Assembly (NCBI GenBank): GCA_030670715.1
Contig: DAOVBC010000031.1
Location: 1 to 12,169, forward strand
DNA: 12,169 nucleotides
Reading direction: 5' to 3'
Source of the DNA: Deltaproteobacteria bacterium
Lineage (GTDB): Bacteria; Desulfobacterota; Desulfobacteria; Desulfobacterales; SG8-13
Below are positions 7,381 to 12,169 of the stretch, piece by piece (the stretch's first letter is position 1; each line of letters opens with the position of its first letter). The notes below the pieces were generated by a model. The model made no database searches, was not told the DNA's origin, and saw only the letters and a list, made by a program, of their open reading frames with translations. A program made the translations under genes and the position numbers.

Positions 7381-7468
7381 TAATTACTCCTTTAAGCTTT
7401 TTATAACCGGATTGTCATCCCGCTTTCAGCATGATTAACGGGCAAAAGATGAATATATGAAAACGCTT

Positions 7469-8974
7469 CTACCCTTTTGCAAGCCATTTCAGCGGATCCA
7501 GCGGTTTACCGTGATGGCGTACCTCAAAATGAAGCACCGGACCGATCATAGAACCCGTATCGCCGACGGTGGCGATATCCTCACCGGTGTTTACATAATC
7601 TCCTTTATTTTTGTAGAGCTCGTGCAAATGAGCGTATACGGTGTAATAACTATCCCCGTGATCGATGATAATCATGTTGCCGTATCCTTTGAACCATTCG
7701 GCATAGAGAATGCGGCCCGTATAAACAGCTTGAATGACGGCACCTCTTTTTGCTTTAACATCAATGCCGCTGCGAAAAACGGATACCTTAAATCTGGAAT
7801 TTCGGTGAGGGCCGAAGAAAGATATTATTTTACCTTTTACAGGCATTTTTAGCAACCCTTTAAGCTCGGAAAACGAATGAATCGAGATGCCTTTGAGTTG
7901 CTCTGCGGGCTGTTCGGTCAGCGTATTGATGGTTTGATCGAGAGCCTCGGCAGCTTTATTCAGAGAATCCAGAGCTGCCACCTGCAAAGATTTCTGTGTT
8001 CGGATCTCCTCCAGCATTTTTGATCGATCGGCTTTATTCTTTGACAGCGACTTTATTTCGGTCTTTATTGCTGCTTTAATCGAGCGCTTTTTCACCAGCT
8101 GGTCGTTCAGGCGATCAAGGATTTCCTTGAGACGGGCCTTGTCATTCAACAGTTTCGCCCGAATGCTTTCATCATAGGTCAGGATTTGCTCCAGGGATTT
8201 TTTACGGTAGAGCATTTCATATATGGTTCCCGATGAAGCCAGAAACTGCAGGGTGCCCAGCCGGTTTGTTTTATACAGGGCCACCAGGCGTCGGGAAGCA
8301 TATTCTTCTTTTTGATCAATTTCTTTGACCAGCTTTTTATAAGCCGTTCGCGTTATTGCGATTTTCTCGCTTAGAACTTTTAATCCTGCTCTATTTTTGG
8401 ATATGCGTCTGCCGGCTTGATCAATGGAATAATCGATACGGTTCAAATGAGTCAAGATATTGACTTCCTGGCTGGTGTACCCTCGAACCTGTTTTTCGGC
8501 TTTTTCTATTTTGTGACTGAGATCTTCGGCCTCTTGCTTATACCGCTGGATTTTATTGACGGAACCTGACCGGGCGGTGCCACTCTCCCGCCGTTGATCC
8601 ACAGAGACAATGTGGATAAAATTCTCCCGGTTCTGAATATAACCGACCAGTTCCGAATGCCGCACCTTGAGCCACCCGTTCCGGCGGTTTAAAATGATTA
8701 CCTCGCTTCCCTTTTGAAGCGTTTTTAGCGGCGGCGAACCGGTTCCCGGTTCCGGCCGCAGGTTAAGATTATCGACAATCACAATGCCGATCTCATCCGC
8801 GGCAAGGCTCAATTTTCCTCCAGAAATGAAGGTAAGCATGATCAGCGTGAGCGCAATCAGAACGCTCAAGATATGCTTGTGCGGGTATCTGACCGGTATG
8901 CTGACGGTTTCTGCTTTCGGTTGTGAACGGGCCCGGGAGGATGACGGGCGGGCAGAATTTGAATGATGTGTCAT
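7469..8974 (-). CDS. envC: EnvC-like amidase activator: SH3b domain, coiled coil, degenerate M23/LytM domain
   Basis: This is the predicted partner of FtsEX that activates peptidoglycan amidases at the division site from the periplasm. In the 501-residue form, a basic N-terminus leads to a membrane helix (about 35-52). A bacterial SH3 domain follows (about 60-124; NLNLRPEPGTGSPPLKTLQKG), then a long coiled coil (about 141-358) and an M23/LytM domain (about 376-501). The zinc site is incomplete: the first His of H-x-G-x-D is Arg401 (RSGID, Asp405 kept), and the first His of H-x-H is Val480 (VLHFEV, His482 kept). It should therefore be non-catalytic, as known EnvC proteins are. I chose the ATG at 8974 because it overlaps the ftsX stop as ATGA. 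An in-frame ATG at 9016 would add 14 residues inside ftsX. The SH3 domain is not part of E. coli EnvC. Confidence 0.88.
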   Translation of the reverse strand: MTHHSNSARPSSSRARSQPKAETVSIPVRYPHKHILSVLIALTLIMLTFISGGKLSLAADEIGIVIVDNLNLRPEPGTGSPPLKTLQKGSEVIILNRRNGWLKVRHSELVGYIQNRENFIHIVSVDQRRESGTARSGSVNKIQRYKQEAEDLSHKIEKAEKQVRGYTSQEVNILTHLNRIDYSIDQAGRRISKNRAGLKVLSEKIAITRTAYKKLVKEIDQKEEYASRRLVALYKTNRLGTLQFLASSGTIYEMLYRKKSLEQILTYDESIRAKLLNDKARLKEILDRLNDQLVKKRSIKAAIKTEIKSLSKNKADRSKMLEEIRTQKSLQVAALDSLNKAAEALDQTINTLTEQPAEQLKGISIHSFSELKGLLKMPVKGKIISFFGPHRNSRFKVSVFRSGIDVKAKRGAVIQAVYTGRILYAEWFKGYGNMIIIDHGDSYYTVYAHLHELYKNKGDYVNTGEDIATVGDTGSMIGPVLHFEVRHHGKPLDPLKWLAKG

Positions 8975-9849
8975 GGTTTTAGAAATTGCTTTAGCGATAC
9001 GAGACATCCCAGCCATCCGACGATCATGCTGCTTGAAATTATTGAAAAAAGAATGTGAAGGGGGAGAAACCGTATTTGAAACGGGCCGGCGGTGAAATCC
9101 TGGGCCACATTGGATGAAATTGCCAGGAAAACGATAAATAGTAAGAGCAGGCCGATAATTCCCCCCAGTGCACCCTGAATGATTCCCTCAATGTAAAAGG
9201 GGATTTTGATAAATTGATCCTCCGCGCCTACCAGGCGCATGATTTCAATTTCATCGCGTCGGGTGTAAAGTACCAGGCGAATCGTATTGGCGACAAAAAA
9301 TACAGCGGCCACGAAAAAAAGGGCTCCTAGGCCATACCCGGCCAGGGTAAATAGATTAAAGATATTCGTAAACCGTCCGAGCCATTTCCGGCCGTATTCG
9401 ACTTCTTCCACCTGGGGCAGGTCTTCGATCTGCACGGCCAGTTTTTCGATTTTTTCCCAGTTCCGTGAAGCGTCAATCATGCGTACTTCAAACCCATCAG
9501 GCAGGGGATTTTCCTTTAGGTTTTCAAGCAGGGCGGATTGCCGCCGCATCTGCCCTCTGAGCTGTTTTAGCGCGTCGTCCCTGGAAATAAAGCGCACTTC
9601 ATGGACCCCGTACATCCCGAGCATTTTTTTCTGCAGCCCCGGAATCTCAGCTGCCGGTGTAGCCGGCATCAGGTAAACCATAATGCGGACACCCTCCCGC
9701 CACGTGTTCATCAGGTCACTGGTATTAATAAAAAAAAGGGCGAAGGAACTGACAATGAGAATCGACAGCGCAATCGTTATAATCGTCACTGCATTCAAAA
9801 ACCTGTTCTGCCGGATATCCTGTATGGCCCGTTTCAGGTAAAGTCGCAT
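8971..9849 (-). CDS. ftsX: Cell division protein FtsX, type VII ABC transporter permease
   Basis: This inner-membrane subunit of FtsEX relays ATP hydrolysis by FtsE to the EnvC-type activator. The layout is standard: TM1 at about 20-43, a periplasmic domain at about 44-167, TM2 at about 168-195, TM3 at about 222-246 and TM4 at about 262-285. NPLPDGFEV (114-122) in the periplasmic domain and the cytoplasmic RRDEIEIMRLVGA (197-209) are characteristic FtsX sequences; the latter is the coupling region contacting FtsE. At 292 residues it has normal length. The ATG at 9849 has AAAGG about 6 nt upstream and starts 37 nt after ftsE ends. The stop codon overlaps the envC start by 4 bp. Confidence 0.95.
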   Translation of the reverse strand: MRLYLKRAIQDIRQNRFLNAVTIITIALSILIVSSFALFFINTSDLMNTWREGVRIMVYLMPATPAAEIPGLQKKMLGMYGVHEVRFISRDDALKQLRGQMRRQSALLENLKENPLPDGFEVRMIDASRNWEKIEKLAVQIEDLPQVEEVEYGRKWLGRFTNIFNLFTLAGYGLGALFFVAAVFFVANTIRLVLYTRRDEIEIMRLVGAEDQFIKIPFYIEGIIQGALGGIIGLLLLFIVFLAISSNVAQDFTAGPFQIRFLPLHILFSIISSSMIVGWLGCLVSLKQFLKP

Positions 9850-9886
9850 GCTAACCTTTACGTTTGGCGTGTTCTATACGACATGA

Positions 9887-10576
9887 TTATATATCGGATG
9901 TTTCAATCAGGCGCCCTGCGTTGAGATTCACCACCCGACCCCCGCTTTTGCGGATCAGCTCTCTGTCGTGGGTTGCAATGACCACAGTGGTGCCGCGGGT
10001 GTGGAATCCTTTCAGCAGGTTAAAAATAAAGCCGGCGGACTCGGTATCTAGACTGCCGGTGGGCTCGTCGGCCAGGATGATTTTGGGATCACCGACAACC
10101 GCCCTTGCAATCGCCACCCGTTGCTGTTCGCCCCCCGAAAGGCTCGGCGGCAGTGCATTCAGCCGTTGTTCCATCCCGACCGTTCTTAACACGCTGTTGA
10201 CCTTTTTCTGGATCATCCGCTGTTTTTGACCCTTTGCCTCCAGAACCAGGGAAACGTTTTCATACACGGTCTTGGTCGGTATCAGTTTGTAGTCCTGAAA
10301 GACGATGCCGAAGTTGCGCCTTAAGAACGGAATTTTTTTTCGGGGAATTCGTGACAGGTTCATGCCGTCGACCAGAATCTGACCGTCGGAAACAGGTTCT
10401 GCAATGTAAAGAAGTTTCAAAAGGGTGGTTTTGCCCGCACCACTGGGCCCGCTGATAAAAAGAAATTCGTTTTTATAGATATCCAAAGTGATATCCACCA
10501 GGGCGTTTTTGGGCCCGTAACTTCGATAGACGTGAAACAGGCGAACAATTGCGTATTTCTCTTCACCACCAGTCAT
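9887..10576 (-). CDS. ftsE: Cell division ATP-binding protein FtsE
   Basis: This is the cytoplasmic ATPase of FtsEX. All ABC motifs are intact: Walker A GPSGAGKTT (43-51), Q-loop Gln94 in VFQDYKL, signature LSGGEQQR (146-153), Walker B IILADEPTGSLD (166-177) and H-loop His203 in VIATHD. The YKLIPTKTVYENV stretch after the Q-loop is typical of FtsE. Length 229 is normal for the family. The ATG at 10576 overlaps the stop of the TolC-family gene by 4 bp (ATGA at 10573-10576), so its translation is probably coupled to that gene. MacB/LolD-type ATPases are close relatives, but the adjacent FtsX and EnvC settle the call. Confidence 0.96.
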   Translation of the reverse strand: MTGGEEKYAIVRLFHVYRSYGPKNALVDITLDIYKNEFLFISGPSGAGKTTLLKLLYIAEPVSDGQILVDGMNLSRIPRKKIPFLRRNFGIVFQDYKLIPTKTVYENVSLVLEAKGQKQRMIQKKVNSVLRTVGMEQRLNALPPSLSGGEQQRVAIARAVVGDPKIILADEPTGSLDTESAGFIFNLLKGFHTRGTTVVIATHDRELIRKSGGRVVNLNAGRLIETSDI

Positions 10577-11961
10577 TCCAGAATTTCCAGGCCGACAGCT
10601 TTTTGCAGAAAGGCTTTGGCAATTTTAAAATCGTAAAGGGCGTTGTAATAATTGGTTCGGGTGCGGTTCAACAGATTCTGGGCAATCAGAATATCGGTTG
10701 ACGTGGCCGCCTGCTCTTTGTAGCGTTCTTCGGTGATGCGCATGTTCTCTTCCGCCTGCTGTATCGCTTTTTCCACCGTCACGATATTTTTTTCGGACTG
10801 TCTGGCGCTTAGGTAGGACCGCTCCACTTCGAGCCGGATTTGATCGAGGGTTTGTTCCCTGCCGATGCGGGCCTGAGACAGGCGACTGCGTTTTTCCCTT
10901 TCACCGTAGGCAGTTTTGCCCCACTGCCAGAAATCCCAGGTTGCAACACCGGTGATCGACCAACCGTCAGGATCAATAAAATCTTCACTGCCGCTCAAAT
11001 CCCATTCAGATCCGCGTTTGAAATAGATGCCTTCCAGGGAAATGGTGGGATAAAAATCCTTGCGGGATATTTTCAGATCCTTTTCCGCAATTTGAATTTG
11101 CAGATTGTCAACTTTGATTTCGAGCCTGTTTTTTTCCGCCAGGTCGAGATAAAAATCCAGATTGTTCTTCAGCGGTTCATAGGACTGAATATCCGTTAAT
11201 TGTACCGCAGCGTTCACCGACCGTCGCAGTATAATGTTGAATACAGATTCGGCCACATCCAGATTGTTCCGGGCAACAATCAGTTCCTGTTTTGTATTGG
11301 CCAGCTCCACCTGCGTCTGGAGCAAATCGTTGAGTGGGGTCATGCCCACTTCATAAAAATTTCGCGCCACTTCCACCTGGGCTTCCAGCAGTTTTACCGA
11401 ATCAAGGGACACTTCTTCGAGTTTATGCGTCTTCAGGACGTTGAAATAAGACTGTTTGGCCAGAAAAATGACTTCCAGCCGCGTCAGTATCTGGTTGAGT
11501 TTGGCAACATCCAGGCCGAGATCGGCAATTTTATACTGATTGATGAGAGCAAAACCCGAGAAAATCGGTTGCCTGAACCCGGTGGTAAGAGAGACTTGAT
11601 CCCGCAACGTGGTAAAGCCTCCGGTGAAACCGCCGATGGATGCCTCCTGATCATTGCGGACGAACTGGTAGGTAGCGTTGAAGGTGGGGAAAAAATTTGA
11701 GCGCTGGGCCTTTTTGTTGGCGTTGGCGGCTTCGATTTCTTTGCGGGATTGTTTCATTTCGAGATTAGCACGAAGGGCCTCTTCCACAGCCTGCAGCAGT
11801 GTCATGGCAGGCGCCTGGCCCCGGACCCCGGTGCGGGGCGTTTCCTGGGCCGACGGGTTCGGCACGCCAATCTGAAATAAACACAGAACAATCACAAAAA
11901 TGACCAGTCGGCCAAAGTATCGGGCAGACATTTCCATTAGTTTGTAAATCTGCCAAGGCAC
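10573..11961 (-). CDS. TolC-family outer membrane efflux protein
   Basis: This is a predicted trimeric outer-membrane channel of the OEP/TolC fold. With the start used here it has 462 residues. A signal peptide covers about residues 1-38 (hydrophobic LVIFVIVLCLFQIGV, cleavage likely after PSA). Two OEP repeats follow, about 53-240 and 255-460, each with long alpha-helical barrel segments and short beta-barrel strands (for example NATYQFV and ISLEGIYF). The GTG at 11961 is chosen because GGAGGT (11971-11966) sits 5 nt from it when measured from GGAGG. ATGs at 11937 and 11931 are alternatives with no ribosome-binding site. The reading frame stays open to an ATG at 12093, but that stretch is the structured leader. 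No RND or MFP partner is present in the window. It is joined to ftsE by an ATGA overlap, which is unusual. Confidence 0.88.
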   Translation of the reverse strand: MPWQIYKLMEMSARYFGRLVIFVIVLCLFQIGVPNPSAQETPRTGVRGQAPAMTLLQAVEEALRANLEMKQSRKEIEAANANKKAQRSNFFPTFNATYQFVRNDQEASIGGFTGGFTTLRDQVSLTTGFRQPIFSGFALINQYKIADLGLDVAKLNQILTRLEVIFLAKQSYFNVLKTHKLEEVSLDSVKLLEAQVEVARNFYEVGMTPLNDLLQTQVELANTKQELIVARNNLDVAESVFNIILRRSVNAAVQLTDIQSYEPLKNNLDFYLDLAEKNRLEIKVDNLQIQIAEKDLKISRKDFYPTISLEGIYFKRGSEWDLSGSEDFIDPDGWSITGVATWDFWQWGKTAYGEREKRSRLSQARIGREQTLDQIRLEVERSYLSARQSEKNIVTVEKAIQQAEENMRITEERYKEQAATSTDILIAQNLLNRTRTNYYNALYDFKIAKAFLQKAVGLEILE

Positions 11962-12107
11962 GGGCACCTCCGAAGCTTTAAGATTGACCTGTATCGAAAT
12001 AGCTGATATTGATGCACCGAGTTCAAGGAGTGCTGTTCCCAGTTTTCCTTGCTCGAAGCCTCCACTGAATCCCATTAAACCGGCTTCTTCCATTTCGGTG
12101 GAGGCTT
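11962..12107 (-). promoter_or_regulatory. Structured 5' leader RNA upstream of the TolC-ftsEX operon (candidate cis-regulatory RNA)
   Basis: On the minus strand two hairpins abut directly. P1 pairs AAGCCTCCAC (12107-12098) with GTGGAGGCTT (12065-12056), ten perfect pairs around a 32-nt loop. P2 (12055-12018) pairs CGAGCAAGGA with TCCTTG-AA-CTCG, with a two-base bulge. P2 holds an internal loop (AAA/CAC) and an apical CTG-GGAA-CAG hairpin with a four-base loop. The ribosome-binding site GGAGGT follows at 11971-11966. GCCTCC in the P1 5' arm could instead pair with GGAGGT. GCACTCC overlapping the P2 3' arm could pair with GGAGGTGC if one base bulges. It matches no riboswitch consensus I know. 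An open reading frame runs through it, but its ATG at 12093 has no ribosome-binding site. Confidence 0.45.
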
Positions 12108-12136
12108 TTTATATCCAATCAGGTAAGTAAAATCAA
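12108..12136 (-). promoter_or_regulatory. Possible promoter of the TolC-ftsEX operon, proximal
   Basis: On the minus strand TTGATT (12136-12131) lies 17 bp before TATAAA (12113-12108), two hexamers close to the sigma70 consensus at ideal spacing. A start near 12101 would fall inside the 5' arm of hairpin P1 and shorten it. Use of this promoter would therefore remove much of that structure. Confidence 0.4.
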
Positions 12137-12154
12137 CATTTTATTCGCCGTGCC

Positions 12155-12160
12155 ATTATA
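12155..12160 (-). promoter_or_regulatory. Possible distal -10 box (TATAAT) of the TolC-ftsEX operon
   Basis: A perfect TATAAT on the minus strand sits 9 bp from the window edge, so its -35 box would lie outside. A start near G12148 would give a leader of about 187 nt containing both complete hairpins. It is a single hexamer and hence weak evidence. Confidence 0.3.
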
Positions 12161-12169
12161 TCCCGTTCC

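Noticed and set aside
7419..7442. Hairpin CCCGTT/AGCGGG in the envC-ctpA gap as a terminator.
   Set aside because: It has six pairs, one of them a wobble, a 12-nt loop and no T-tract after it; the gap is short and ctpA has its own good ribosome-binding site.
7469..8974. Calling the M23-domain protein an active peptidoglycan endopeptidase.
   Set aside because: Two expected zinc ligands are Arg and Val, and the gene follows ftsX directly, both pointing to an EnvC-type activator.
8975..9016. Upstream ATG at 9016 for the EnvC-like gene.
   Set aside because: It lies inside ftsX and lengthens the cytoplasmic tail. The ATGA overlap at 8971-8974 is the same junction type as TolC/ftsE and is more likely.
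11962..12093. N-terminal extension of the TolC-family protein to the ATG at 12093.
   Set aside because: It would place 44 residues before the ribosome-binding site GGAGGT and far ahead of the signal peptide. The ATG has no ribosome-binding site, and the DNA there forms the P1/P2 hairpins.
12056..12110. Plus-strand intrinsic terminator (P1 stem followed by T5).
   Set aside because: The loop is 32 nt, far larger than usual, and no plus-strand gene ends nearby. The same stem is better explained as part of the minus-strand leader.

Overview
The window looks like a chromosomal segment of an anaerobic Gram-negative bacterium. Desulfobacterota (a sulfate-reducer-like or syntroph-like deltaproteobacterium) is my best guess. 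This rests on gene content: an outer-membrane efflux-type protein and a divisome block (ftsE-ftsX-envC-ctpA-yibQ) that I associate with this group, beside a ferredoxin-type 2-oxoacid oxidoreductase and a molybdopterin oxidoreductase. The placement is inference, with no marker gene or database search behind it. All nine full-length genes lie on the minus strand, so transcription runs from the right end of the window to the left. No mobile element, CRISPR array, tRNA or rRNA was found.

Block 1, cell envelope and division (about 12169 down to 4922). The order is leader region, TolC-family protein, ftsE, ftsX, an EnvC-like amidase activator, a CtpA/S41 protease, and a YibQ-type divergent polysaccharide deacetylase. 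TolC/ftsE and ftsX/envC each join through a 4-bp ATGA stop/start overlap, which suggests translational coupling. FtsEX is expected to gate EnvC, which activates peptidoglycan amidases at the septum. CtpA and the YibQ protein are common companions in the periplasm. The roughly 140-190 nt upstream of the TolC gene can fold into two directly abutting hairpins ahead of a strong ribosome-binding site. It is the best candidate here for an undescribed regulatory RNA.

Block 2, redox metabolism (4850 down to 101). A 691-residue Mo/W-bis-MGD oxidoreductase without an export signal comes first. One of the four expected N-terminal Fe-S cysteines is an Asp. A 267-nt gap follows, holding a good sigma70-like promoter and a striking five-copy 9-bp tandem repeat whose fourth base runs through G, A, C and T. 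Then come korA (alpha) and a korB-type beta subunit fused to a gamma domain, overlapping by 8 bp. Together these two form an alpha/(beta-gamma) ferredoxin-dependent 2-oxoacid oxidoreductase. No delta ferredoxin subunit is in the window.

The left edge (1-76) holds a short minus-strand ORF that reads like the first 20 residues of a TetR-family regulator and then hits a stop.
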